The notes under the pieces were generated by a model, which saw only the letters and a program-made list of their open reading frames with translations, was not told where the DNA came from and did no database searches. The position numbers and the translations under genes were made by a program. A stretch of DNA of 64,000 bases from Chimaeribacter coloradensis (GTDB taxonomy: Bacteria > Pseudomonadota > Gammaproteobacteria > Enterobacterales > Enterobacteriaceae): assembly GCF_002858715.1 (NCBI RefSeq), contig NZ_PJZH01000001.1, positions 62,001-126,000 on the forward strand, read 5' to 3'. Below, one piece after another: positions 8,704-17,575 of this stretch. Every line of letters begins with the position of its first letter. Position 1 is the stretch's first letter.

Positions 8704-9195
8704 ATTGTCATAACGGGCAGATGGCAGGTTATTTCCCCGCCGTATGGCCTTGCTGTCGCCTTTATCCGTTTTATTTCCCGCCCCACACGGTGTTAGCACG
8801 CTTTTATTTCCCCGGCAGGGGAAGCCAATTACCCCTTTCGGGTTAATTTTATTTTCTTTATCACGGCGGCCTGCCTGATCAGGCGCGGATTTTTAATCGC
8901 TGGCCGGGTGTTCATATTTATGCAAGAAAAGCCATTCTGCTTAATAAACAGGCGTGCGCCGTTTTTCTTTCTACCCATAAATAGGTAATTGTGCAGCGGG
9001 GCGGTTATTTATATCACCTAGGAATGTTCTCAATAAATTAAAACTCATTGATTAATAACGTTTTGTTCTGGTGTTCCGGCGCGGGCAGTGCGCATTTCGC
9101 CCGTTTCCCACGGCAGGTTTCCCGCCGCCGGACACCCCATGCGGCGTTTATTGCCGGTTTTATTTATGGCCGTGCTGCCCTTATTCCACCTTTCT
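8704..9195. other. Gene-free AT-richer stretch upstream of narK
   Basis: No convincing ORF on either strand. The AT content is higher than in the flanking genes, as in the upstream control regions of nitrate-regulated promoters. It holds the 7-2-7 NarL/NarP site described separately, a lone TACCCCT heptamer (8830-8836) and a perfect 12-bp palindrome GCCTGATCAGGC (8873-8884) of unknown meaning. Confidence 0.5.
8972..8987. promoter_or_regulatory. NarL/NarP 7-2-7 binding site
   Basis: TACCCAT, two bases, ATAGGTA: two inverted heptamers that both fit the TACYNMT consensus at the 2-bp spacing recognised by phosphorylated NarL and NarP. It lies about 265 bases upstream of the predicted narK start site, similar to the distal NarL sites of E. 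coli nitrate-induced operons. Confidence 0.6.
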
Positions 9196-9236
9196 TTGAT
9201 ATGCCTCAGTAACCGGATAACCGGCCTCCCTAAAAT
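9196..9236 (+). promoter_or_regulatory. FNR-dependent class II promoter of narK-narGHJI
   Basis: TTGATATGCCTCAG (9196-9209) matches the FNR consensus TTGATN4ATCAA at 8 of 10 fixed positions. A -10 box TAAAAT (9231-9236, 5 of 6) follows, giving a start site near 9243 and an FNR site centred about 41 bases upstream, the geometry of an anaerobically activated class II promoter. Confidence 0.6.
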
Positions 9237-9287
9237 AACCCCGGCATACCGATAACAGGCAACCGATCTCTTTAAGAGGGCGTATCC

Positions 9288-10730
9288 GTGGATGATAACC
9301 GAGTCATAGCCAACCGCCGGGCCACAGAAAATAACCGGGCCGCAGCAGGCGAACATAACAAAGGGCACCTTATTTCCGGTTGGGCGCCTGAAAACCCCCA
9401 ATTCTGGGAAACTACCGGGAAATTTATTGCCCGCCGCAATCTGGTGATCTCCGTCGCGGCCCTGCTCCTGGCTTTTTGCGTCTGGATGCTGTTCAGCACC
9501 GTGGCGGTCTACCTCAACCGGGTGGGCTTCGCCTTCACCACCGACCAGCTCTTCTGGCTGACGGCGTTACCCTCCCTCTCCGGCGCGCTGCTGCGCGTGC
9601 CTTACTCCTTTGCGGTGCCGATCCTCGGCGGGCGCTTATGGACGGTGATCAGCACCGCCATCATGATCGTGCCCTGCGTCTGGCTGGGATATGCCATCCA
9701 GGATACGCAGACGCCGTTCTGGGTCTTTGTGATCATTGCGCTGCTGTGCGGCTTCGCCGGGGCCAACTTCGCCTCCAGCATGGGCAACATCAGCCTGTTC
9801 TACCCCAAAAAGCAGCAGGGCAGCGCACTCGGCATTAACGGCGGGCTGGGCAACATGGGCGTCAGCGTGATGCAGCTGGTGTCGCCGTTTATCGTGGCAG
9901 TGCCGCTCTTTGCCGCGCTGGGCGTGGAGGGGGTGGCGCAGCCCGCCGGCAACACCCTCTGGCTGGCCAATGCGGCGTGGGTCTGGGTGCCGCTGCTGGC
10001 GGTCACCACGCTGGCGGCCTGGTTCGGCATGAACGATCTGGCCGGGCTGAAAGCCTCGTTCAGGCAGCAACTGCCGGTGCTGAAAAGCGGCCACCTCTGG
10101 CTGCTCGGGATGCTCTACCTCGCGACCTTCGGCTCCTTTATCGGCTTTTCCGCCGGGTTTGCCATGCTGGCAAAAACGCAGTTCCCGGAGGTCGACATCA
10201 TTAAACTCGCCTTCTTCGGGCCGCTGCTGGGCGCGCTCGCCCGATCCGGCGGCGGGATGCTCTCTGACAAATTCGGCGGCATCCGCGTCACCATTATCAA
10301 CTACCTGATGATGACCCTGTTCACCTTGGCGCTGTTCTTCACCCTGCCGGGCAGCCGCAGCGACGGCAGCTTTATCGCTTTCTATCTGGTGTTTATGGGG
10401 CTGTTCCTCACCGCCGGGCTGGGCAGCGGCTCCACCTTCCAGATGATCGCCGTGATTTTCCGCCAGCTGGCGATGACCGCAGTGCTGAAAAAGGGCGGCA
10501 CCCAGGAGCAGGCGCACCACACCGCCGTGACCGATACCGCCGCCGCGCTGGGCTTTATCTCCGCCATCGGCGCGATTGGCGGCTTCTTTATCCCCAAAGC
10601 CTTCGGGACGTCACTGAGCCTTACCGGGTCACCGGTCGGGGCGATGAAAATTTTCCTGATTTTCTACGCGGTCTGTTTCCTGGTGACCTGGCTGGTCTAT
10701 GGCCGCCGCCGCACGTCACCGTCAGCCTGA
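9288..10730 (+). CDS. narK: Nitrate/nitrite antiporter NarK
   Basis: A 480-residue major-facilitator protein that exchanges external nitrate for internal nitrite across the inner membrane. It is close to E. coli NarK and NarU (about 463 residues), with both nitrate-signature regions: GANFASSMGNISLFYPKK....GINGGLGNMGVS and GLGSGSTFQM. Twelve membrane helices are expected from the hydrophobic pattern. The cytoplasmic N-terminus before the first helix is about 15 residues longer than usual and Asn/Arg/Ala-rich. The start is a GTG with AGAGGG seven bases upstream; no in-frame ATG lies near it. Its position before narG makes it the first gene of the nitrate respiration operon; I use narK rather than narU on that basis. 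Confidence 0.9.
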   Translation: MDDNRVIANRRATENNRAAAGEHNKGHLISGWAPENPQFWETTGKFIARRNLVISVAALLLAFCVWMLFSTVAVYLNRVGFAFTTDQLFWLTALPSLSGALLRVPYSFAVPILGGRLWTVISTAIMIVPCVWLGYAIQDTQTPFWVFVIIALLCGFAGANFASSMGNISLFYPKKQQGSALGINGGLGNMGVSVMQLVSPFIVAVPLFAALGVEGVAQPAGNTLWLANAAWVWVPLLAVTTLAAWFGMNDLAGLKASFRQQLPVLKSGHLWLLGMLYLATFGSFIGFSAGFAMLAKTQFPEVDIIKLAFFGPLLGALARSGGGMLSDKFGGIRVTIINYLMMTLFTLALFFTLPGSRSDGSFIAFYLVFMGLFLTAGLGSGSTFQMIAVIFRQLAMTAVLKKGGTQEQAHHTAVTDTAAALGFISAIGAIGGFFIPKAFGTSLSLTGSPVGAMKIFLIFYAVCFLVTWLVYGRRRTSPSA

Positions 10731-10785
10731 CACCCACCGGCCTTTATGTTGCCCCCCGGGGCACTGAGCAATGATTAAAAAAAAC

Positions 10786-10805
10786 GTCAGGGCAACCGCC
10801 CTGAC
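10786..10805 (+). promoter_or_regulatory. Hairpin immediately before the narG ribosome-binding site
   Basis: A perfect 8-bp stem (GTCAGGGC/GCCCTGAC) with a 4-base loop ends just before AGGAG and 12 bases before the narG ATG. An A-run precedes it and no T-run follows it, so it cannot be an intrinsic terminator for narK transcripts. It probably shields the 5' end of a processed narGHJI message or tunes narG translation. Confidence 0.5.
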
Positions 10806-10817
10806 AGGAGAACAATC

Positions 10818-13800
10818 ATGAGCAAGTTATTGGATCGTTTTCGTTATTTTAAACAGAAGGGTGACAGCTTCGCCGCCGGGCATGGGCAGACCTACGCCAC
10901 CAACCGCGACTGGGAAGACAGCTACCGCCAGCGCTGGCAGTTCGACAAGGTGGTGCGCTCCACCCACGGCGTGAACTGCACCGGCTCCTGCAGCTGGAAA
11001 ATTTATGTGAAAAACGGCCTGGTGACCTGGGAAACCCAGCAGACCGACTACCCGCGTACCCGGCCGGACCTGCCCAACCACGAGCCGCGCGGCTGCCCGC
11101 GCGGGGCCAGCTACTCCTGGTACCTCTACAGCGCCAACCGGCTGAAATACCCGCTGGTGCGCCAACGGCTGATCGAACTCTGGCGCGCGGCGCTGGCGCA
11201 ACACCCTGACCCGGTGGCGGCGTGGAATGCCATCGTCACCGACAGCGAAAAAGCGCAGAGCTACAAACAGGCGCGCGGCCGCGGCGGCTTTGTGCGTTCC
11301 ACCTGGCAGGAGCTGAACCAGCTTGTCGCCGCCGCCAACGTCTGGACAGTCAAACACTGCGGGCCGGACCGCATCGCCGGTTTCTCCCCGATCCCGGCGA
11401 TGTCGATGGTCTCCTACGCCGCCGGCACCCGTTACCTTTCGCTGATTGGCGGCACCTGCCTCAGCTTCTACGACTGGTACTGCGACCTGCCGCCCGCCTC
11501 GCCCATGACCTGGGGCGAACAGACCGACGTGCCGGAATCCGCCGACTGGTACAACGCCGGTTACATCATCGCCTGGGGCTCGAACGTGCCGCAGACCCGC
11601 ACGCCGGACGCCCACTTCTTCACCGAAGTACGCTACAAAGGCACCAAAACCGTGGCGATCACCCCAGACTACTCGGAAGTCGCCAAGCTCAGCGACCAGT
11701 GGCTGGCGCCGAAGCAGGGCACCGACAGCGCGCTGGCACTGGCGATGGGGCATGTGATCCTCAAAGAGTTCCACCTCGACAAGCCCAGTGACTACTTCCT
11801 GAACTATGCCCGCCGTTACACTGACATGCCGATGCTGGTGCTGCTGGAGCCGCGTGAGGACGGCACTTTTGCCCCCGGCCGGATGCTGCGCGCCGCCGAT
11901 CTGGTCGACAACCTGGGTGAAGCGAACAACCCGGACTGGAAAACCGTGGCGCTGAACGAGGCCGGGGAGCTGGTGGTACCGAATGGCTCCATCGGGTTCC
12001 GCTGGGGCGAGAAGGGCAAGTGGAACCTGGAGCCGGTAGCCGCCGGGCAACCCACACAGCTCAGCCTCAGCCTGCTGGAAAACCGCGACGAGGTGGCTGA
12101 GGTCGGCTTCCCCTATTTCGGCGGCATCGAGAATGCGCACTTCCGCCATGTGAAACAGGATCCGATCCTGCGGCACACACTGCCGGTGAAACGGCTGACG
12201 CTGGCCGACGGCCGGGAAGCGCGCGTGGTCACGGTGTATGACCTGACGCTGGCGAACTACGGCCTGGACCGCGGCCTGGGTGACGCCGCCTGCCCGGTCA
12301 ATTACGACGACGTCCGCGCCTACTCCCCGGCCTGGGCGGAGCAGATCTGCGGGGTGCCGCGCGCCGCCATCATCACGATCGCCCGTGAATTCGCCGACAC
12401 CGCCCACAAAACCCACGGCCGGTCGATGATCATTGTCGGGGCGGGGATGAACCACTGGTACCACATGGACATGAACTACCGCGGCCTGATCAATATGCTG
12501 ATCTTCTGCGGTTGCGTGGGCCAGAGCGGCGGCGGCTGGGCGCACTATGTCGGGCAGGAGAAACTGCGCCCGCAGACCGGCTGGACGCCGCTGGCCTTTG
12601 CGCTGGACTGGAACCGCCCGCCGCGCCAGATGAACAGCACCTCGTTCTTCTATAACCACTCCAGCCAGTGGCGCTATGAAAAACTCAGCGTCGCGTCGCT
12701 GCTCTCGCCGCTGGCGGACCCGGACGCCTTCCCCGGCCAGCTGATCGATTTCAACGTGCGGGCCGAACGTATGGGCTGGTTGCCGTCGTCGCCGCAGTTC
12801 AACACCAACCCGTTGGAGATTGCCGCCAGCGCCGCGCAGTCGGGCCTCTCGCCGCAGGAATACACCGTGCAGGCGCTGAAGTCGGGCGCGCTGCGCTTTG
12901 CCAGCGAACAGCCTGACGGCGGCAACAACCACCCGCGCAATATGTTTATCTGGCGCTCTAACCTGCTCGGCTCATCGGGCAAAGGCCATGAGTACATGCT
13001 GCGTTACCTGCTGGGCACCGAGAGCGGCATCCAGGGCGATGCGCTGAGCGATGAACGCGTGATGCCGGAAGAGGTGGAGTGGCGCAAACAGGCGATCGAA
13101 GGCAAGCTCGACCTGGTGGTGACGCTCGATTTCCGCATGTCCAGCACCTGTCTCTTCTCCGACATCGTGCTGCCGACCGCCACCTGGTACGAAAAAGATG
13201 ACATGAACACTTCGGACATGCACCCCTTCATCCACCCGCTGTCGGCGGCGGTGGACCCGGCGTGGGAGTCGAAAAGCGACTGGGAGATCTACAAAGGCAT
13301 TGCGAAGACCTTCTCTGAACTCTGCCCCGGCCACCTCGGCCAGGAAACCGATGTGGTGCTGCAACCGATCCAGCACGACTCCCCGGCGGAGCTGGCGCAG
13401 CCCTATGACATTCAGGAGTGGAAAAAGGGCGAATGTGACCTGATCCCCGGCAAAACCGCGCCGCACATTGTCACCGTGACGCGCGATTACCCGGCCACCT
13501 ATGAGCGCTTCACCTCCGTCGGCCCGCTGATGGAGAAACTCGGCAACGGCGGCAAGGGCATCAGCTGGAACACCGACAGCGAAATCGAACTGCTGCGTAA
13601 ACTCAACTACACCAAAGCCGGCGGCCCGGCTGCCGGCCAGCCGCAGATCAACAGCGCGATCGACGCCGCCGAAGTGATCCTGACCCTCGCGCCGGAAACC
13701 AACGGCCAGGTGGCGGTGAAAGCGTGGGAGGCATTGAGCGCCGCCACCGGCCGCGACCATACCCACCTGGCGCGGCCCAAGCAGGAGGAGAAGATCCGCT

Positions 13801-14555
13801 TCCGGGATATTCAGGCGCAGCCGCGCAAAATCATCTCCAGCCCGACCTGGTCGGGGCTGGAGGATGAACACGTCTCCTATAACGCCAACTACACCAACGT
13901 CCATGAGCTGATCCCGTGGCGCACCCTGTCGGGCCGCCAGCAGATCTATCAGGACCACCCGTGGATGCGCGCCTTCGGCGAAAGCCTGGTGGTCTACCGC
14001 CCGCCGGTGGACACCCGCAGCCTGGAGGCGCTGTCGCATATTCCGTCCAACGGCTTCCCGGAGAAAGCGCTGAACTTCCTGACGCCGCACCAGAAATGGG
14101 GCATCCACTCCACCTACAGCGACAACCTGCTGATGCTGACGCTGTCACGCGGCGGCCCGATTGTCTGGATGAGTGAGGCGGATGCCGCGGAGCTGGGCAT
14201 CGCCGACAACGACTGGATCGAGGTGTTCAACGCCCACGGCACCCTGACCGCCCGCGCGGTGGTCAGCCAGCGCGTCCCGGCCGGGATGACGATGATGTAC
14301 CACGCGCAGGAGCGGCTGCTGAATATCCCCGGCTCGGAGATCACCGGGATGCGCGGCGGCATCCACAACTCCGTGACCCGCGTCAGCCCGAAACCGACCC
14401 ATATGATCGGCGGCTACGCCCAGCTGGCCTATGGCTTCAACTACTACGGCACCGTGGGTTCAAACCGCGATGAATTCATCATGGTGCGCAAAATGAAACA
14501 CATTAACTGGCTGGACGACGAAGGCCGCGATCAGGTTCAGGAGGCGTCAAAATGA
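10818..14555 (+). CDS. narG: Respiratory nitrate reductase A, alpha subunit
   Basis: 1245 residues (E. coli NarG 1247). The cytoplasm-facing catalytic subunit carries the molybdenum bis-MGD cofactor and the FS0 [4Fe-4S] cluster and reduces nitrate to nitrite. The FS0 ligands are visible as His50, Cys54, Cys58 and Cys93, the unusual His-containing set of this family. The region that supplies the Asp ligand to molybdenum is intact (WYNAGYIIAWGSNVPQTRTPDAH). The remainder is nearly collinear with E. coli NarG, including the C-terminal YGFNYYGTVGSNRDEF. AGGAG precedes the ATG. The stop overlaps the narH start (ATGA), indicating translational coupling. Confidence 0.97.
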   Translation: MSKLLDRFRYFKQKGDSFAAGHGQTYATNRDWEDSYRQRWQFDKVVRSTHGVNCTGSCSWKIYVKNGLVTWETQQTDYPRTRPDLPNHEPRGCPRGASYSWYLYSANRLKYPLVRQRLIELWRAALAQHPDPVAAWNAIVTDSEKAQSYKQARGRGGFVRSTWQELNQLVAAANVWTVKHCGPDRIAGFSPIPAMSMVSYAAGTRYLSLIGGTCLSFYDWYCDLPPASPMTWGEQTDVPESADWYNAGYIIAWGSNVPQTRTPDAHFFTEVRYKGTKTVAITPDYSEVAKLSDQWLAPKQGTDSALALAMGHVILKEFHLDKPSDYFLNYARRYTDMPMLVLLEPREDGTFAPGRMLRAADLVDNLGEANNPDWKTVALNEAGELVVPNGSIGFRWGEKGKWNLEPVAAGQPTQLSLSLLENRDEVAEVGFPYFGGIENAHFRHVKQDPILRHTLPVKRLTLADGREARVVTVYDLTLANYGLDRGLGDAACPVNYDDVRAYSPAWAEQICGVPRAAIITIAREFADTAHKTHGRSMIIVGAGMNHWYHMDMNYRGLINMLIFCGCVGQSGGGWAHYVGQEKLRPQTGWTPLAFALDWNRPPRQMNSTSFFYNHSSQWRYEKLSVASLLSPLADPDAFPGQLIDFNVRAERMGWLPSSPQFNTNPLEIAASAAQSGLSPQEYTVQALKSGALRFASEQPDGGNNHPRNMFIWRSNLLGSSGKGHEYMLRYLLGTESGIQGDALSDERVMPEEVEWRKQAIEGKLDLVVTLDFRMSSTCLFSDIVLPTATWYEKDDMNTSDMHPFIHPLSAAVDPAWESKSDWEIYKGIAKTFSELCPGHLGQETDVVLQPIQHDSPAELAQPYDIQEWKKGECDLIPGKTAPHIVTVTRDYPATYERFTSVGPLMEKLGNGGKGISWNTDSEIELLRKLNYTKAGGPAAGQPQINSAIDAAEVILTLAPETNGQVAVKAWEALSAATGRDHTHLARPKQEEKIRFRDIQAQPRKIISSPTWSGLEDEHVSYNANYTNVHELIPWRTLSGRQQIYQDHPWMRAFGESLVVYRPPVDTRSLEALSHIPSNGFPEKALNFLTPHQKWGIHSTYSDNLLMLTLSRGGPIVWMSEADAAELGIADNDWIEVFNAHGTLTARAVVSQRVPAGMTMMYHAQERLLNIPGSEITGMRGGIHNSVTRVSPKPTHMIGGYAQLAYGFNYYGTVGSNRDEFIMVRKMKHINWLDDEGRDQVQEASK

Positions 14556-16087
14556 AAATCCGTTCTCAGGTCGGCATGGTGCTGAACCTTGATAAGTGCA
14601 TCGGCTGCCATACCTGTTCCGTGACCTGCAAAAACGTCTGGACCGGGCGCGAAGGCATGGAGTATGCCTGGTTCAATAACGTGGAGACCAAGCCGGGCGT
14701 GGGCTACCCGCAGGCGTGGGAAGACCAGAGCAAGTGGCGCGGCGGTTGGATCCGTAAAATCAACGGCAAGCTCGAGCCGCGCCTCGGCAGCCGGGCAGGG
14801 GTATTGTCCAAAATCTTCGCCAACCCGCAGATCCCCGGCATCGACGACTACTACGAGCCGTTCACCTATGACTACCAGCACCTGCACACCGCCCAACAGG
14901 GCAAAAGCCAGCCCACGGCGCGGCCGCGCTCGCTGATCAGCGGCGAGCGGCTGGACAAGATCGAGGGCGGCCCCAACTGGGAGGAGCTGCTGGGCGGCGA
15001 GTTCAGCAAACGTGCCGCCGATAAGAACTTCGACGCCATCCAGAAAGAGATGTACGGCCAGTTCGAACACACCTTCATGATGTACCTGCCGCGCCTGTGT
15101 GAGCACTGCCTGAACCCGAGCTGTGTGGCGACCTGCCCAAGCGGCGCGATCTACAAGCGTGAGGAAGACGGCATTGTGCTGATCGATCAGGACAAATGCC
15201 GCGGCTGGCGGCTCTGCATCAGCGGCTGCCCCTACAAAAAGATCTACTTCAACTGGAAGAGCGGGAAATCGGAGAAGTGCATTTTCTGCTACCCGCGCAT
15301 TGAGTCCGGGATGCCGACGGTCTGCTCGGAAACCTGCGTCGGGCGCATCCGTTACCTCGGCGTGCTGCTCTACGATGCTGACCGCATCGCTGACGCCGCC
15401 GGCACCGAAAACCAACACGACCTGTATGAACGCCAGTGCGGCATCTTCCTCGATCCGCACGATCCGGCGGTGGTCGCCGAGGCGCTGAAACAGGGTATCA
15501 CCCAGAACGTGATCGACGCCGCGCAGGCCTCGCCGGTGTGGAAACTGGCGATGGACTGGAAACTGGCGCTGCCGCTGCACCCGGAATACCGCACGCTGCC
15601 GATGGTCTGGTATGTGCCGCCGCTGTCACCGGTGCAGGCGGTGGCGGAGTCGGGCGCACTGGCGCAGGCGGGCAGCGTGTTGCCGGAGGTGGAGCGGCTG
15701 CGCATCCCGGTGCAGTACCTGGCGAACCTGTTAAGCGCCGGGGACACCGCCCCGGTGCTGCGGGCGCTGAAGCGGATGATGGCGATGCGCCACTATAAGC
15801 GGGCGCAGAGCGTCGAGGGCGTCACGGATACCCGGGCGATCGAGGAGATGGGGCTGAGCGTGGCGCAGGTCGAGGAGATGTACCGCTATCTCGCCATCGC
15901 CAACTATGAGGATCGCTTTGTCATCCCGACCAGCCACCGCGAGCTGGCGCGTGACGCCTTCCCGGAACGCAACGGTTGCGGCTTCAGCTTTGGTGACGGC
16001 TGCCACGGCAGTGACACCAAATTCAACCTGTTCAACAGCCGCCGGATTGATGCCATCAATATCGGCGACAACGCGGGGGGTGAATAA
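14552..16087 (+). CDS. narH: Respiratory nitrate reductase A, beta subunit
   Basis: 511 residues (E. coli 512), the electron-transfer subunit that links NarI to NarG through one [3Fe-4S] and three [4Fe-4S] clusters. Four cysteine groups are visible: CIGCHTC..TCK near residue 16, CEHCLNPSCVATCP, CRGWRLCISGCPYKK, and CIFCYPR....CSETC. Trp in place of a cysteine in the third group (CRGW) is the family mark of the [3Fe-4S] site. The start overlaps narG by four bases and the stop overlaps narJ (TAATG). Confidence 0.97.
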   Translation: MKIRSQVGMVLNLDKCIGCHTCSVTCKNVWTGREGMEYAWFNNVETKPGVGYPQAWEDQSKWRGGWIRKINGKLEPRLGSRAGVLSKIFANPQIPGIDDYYEPFTYDYQHLHTAQQGKSQPTARPRSLISGERLDKIEGGPNWEELLGGEFSKRAADKNFDAIQKEMYGQFEHTFMMYLPRLCEHCLNPSCVATCPSGAIYKREEDGIVLIDQDKCRGWRLCISGCPYKKIYFNWKSGKSEKCIFCYPRIESGMPTVCSETCVGRIRYLGVLLYDADRIADAAGTENQHDLYERQCGIFLDPHDPAVVAEALKQGITQNVIDAAQASPVWKLAMDWKLALPLHPEYRTLPMVWYVPPLSPVQAVAESGALAQAGSVLPEVERLRIPVQYLANLLSAGDTAPVLRALKRMMAMRHYKRAQSVEGVTDTRAIEEMGLSVAQVEEMYRYLAIANYEDRFVIPTSHRELARDAFPERNGCGFSFGDGCHGSDTKFNLFNSRRIDAINIGDNAGGE

Positions 16088-16770
16088 TGCCGCTGTTAAA
16101 CGTGATCTCACTGCTGCTGGAGTACCCGGATGAGGCGCTCTGGCAGCACCGGGAAGAGCTGCTGGCGGCGACCGGGCAAACACAGCCCGGCCTACTGCCC
16201 TTTGTGCAGGATTACCTCGCCGCCCCGGTGCTGGATAAGCAGGCCGAATGGTGCGCCCTGTTTGAGCGCGGGCGCGCCACCTCGCTGCTGCTGTTTGAGC
16301 ATGTGCATGCGGAATCCCGCGAGCGCGGCCAGGCGATGGTGGATCTGCTGAACCAGTATGAGGCGGCAGGGCTGGCGCTCAACTGCCGCGAACTGCCGGA
16401 CTACCTGCCGCTCTACCTCGAGTACCTGAGCAGGCAGGATGCGGCCGCCGCCCGACAGGGGTTGCAGGATGTCGCCCCGATCCTCGCGCTGCTGGGCGGG
16501 CGGCTGAAAGAGCGCGGCAGCGCGTTCAGCGCGCTGTTTGATGCGCTGCTGGACGTGGCGCAAAGCCCGCTGCGCAGTGACACGCTGGCCGCGCAGGTTG
16601 CCGGGGAAGCGCGCGACGACACCCCGGCCGCGATGGACGCGGTCTGGGAAGAGGAGCAGGTGAAGTTTATCGGTGGGCAAGGCTGTGATGCCCCGGCACC
16701 GCACCCGCGCCGGGGCAGCCAGAACGTGCTGCCGCAGTATCTGGATCTCTCTGCCGGAGGAGCGAACTAA
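16087..16770 (+). CDS. narJ: Nitrate reductase assembly chaperone NarJ
   Basis: 227 residues (E. coli 236), a TorD/DmsD-like system-specific chaperone that binds apo-NarG and allows cofactor insertion and membrane attachment; it is not part of the final enzyme. The N-terminal LLEYPDE and the central [20 protein letters not shown] and [13 protein letters not shown] helices are conserved. The C-terminal tail differs from E. coli and ends in SAGGAN. One-base TAATG overlaps with narH and narI keep it tightly coupled in the operon. Confidence 0.93.
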   Translation: MPLLNVISLLLEYPDEALWQHREELLAATGQTQPGLLPFVQDYLAAPVLDKQAEWCALFERGRATSLLLFEHVHAESRERGQAMVDLLNQYEAAGLALNCRELPDYLPLYLEYLSRQDAAAARQGLQDVAPILALLGGRLKERGSAFSALFDALLDVAQSPLRSDTLAAQVAGEARDDTPAAMDAVWEEEQVKFIGGQGCDAPAPHPRRGSQNVLPQYLDLSAGGAN

Positions 16771-17447
16771 TGCATTATCTCAATATCCTGTTTTTTGATA
16801 TTTACCCCTATATTTGCGGCACCGTGTTCCTGATCGGCAGCTGGCTGCGTTACGACTACGGGCAGTACACCTGGCGGGCCGCCTCCAGCCAGATGCTGGA
16901 TAAAAAGGGGATGCGGCTCGGCTCCAACCTGTTCCACATCGGTATTCTCGGCATTTTATTCGGGCACCTGTTCGGGTTGCTGACGCCGCACTGGGTCTAT
17001 GAGCCGTTCCTCGCCATCGCCACCAAACAGAAACTGGCGATGGTAGCCGGTGGGGTGTTCGGGCTGATGACGCTGGCGGGCGGGCTGTTGCTGCTGAAGC
17101 GCCGGTTATTCAACCCGCGGATACGCGCCACCTCCACCCGGGCAGACATCGTGATCCTGGGGATTCTGATTGTGCAGGTGACGCTGGGGCTGACCTCGAT
17201 CTGGTTCTCGCTGCAACACCTGGACGGCCTCGGCATGATGAAGCTGGTGGGCTGGGCGCAGGCGGTGGTGACGCTCCAGGGCAACGCCTCCCAGTGGCTG
17301 GATGGCGTGGAGTGGATCTATCGCGTGCACCTGATCCTGGGCATGACCATTTTTCTGGTCTTCCCCTTCACCCGGCTGGTGCACGTCTGGAGTGCGCCGG
17401 TGGAGTACCTGACCCGCCGTTATCAGGTGGTGCGCGCCAGACGGTAA
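16770..17447 (+). CDS. narI: Respiratory nitrate reductase A, gamma subunit (cytochrome b)
   Basis: 225 residues (E. coli 225). The inner-membrane subunit binds two b haems and oxidises quinol, passing electrons to NarH. Five membrane helices are apparent; conserved histidines for haem binding are in [15 protein letters not shown] and in [27 protein letters not shown]. The short N-terminal [14 protein letters not shown] is typical. It is the last gene of the operon; no clear intrinsic terminator follows before the aldo/keto reductase 128 bases downstream. Confidence 0.96.
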   Translation: MHYLNILFFDIYPYICGTVFLIGSWLRYDYGQYTWRAASSQMLDKKGMRLGSNLFHIGILGILFGHLFGLLTPHWVYEPFLAIATKQKLAMVAGGVFGLMTLAGGLLLLKRRLFNPRIRATSTRADIVILGILIVQVTLGLTSIWFSLQHLDGLGMMKLVGWAQAVVTLQGNASQWLDGVEWIYRVHLILGMTIFLVFPFTRLVHVWSAPVEYLTRRYQVVRARR

Positions 17448-17575
17448 TGCTGAACCGGGCAACGGGCCGGGCGGCAGGGCAGAGAGCAGGACGAATCCTA
17501 ATTGAATGATGCGTGAGGAATTTTTGGCTATACCTATAAGTTCCTCCGCGCTATTCAACCTACAAGGAGTCGATC

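Noticed and set aside
8873-8884. 12-bp palindrome GCCTGATCAGGC upstream of narK
   Set aside because: Perfect but short, with no known regulator match and no second copy nearby; mentioned only within the intergenic entry.
10786-10805. Hairpin before narG as the end of a leftward gene
   Set aside because: No leftward gene lies to its right; narG is on the plus strand. Kept only as a possible antisense stop or processing element.
10827-12932. 701-codon leftward open frame antisense to narG
   Set aside because: Same shadow effect of high-GC codon use; no recognisable domain.
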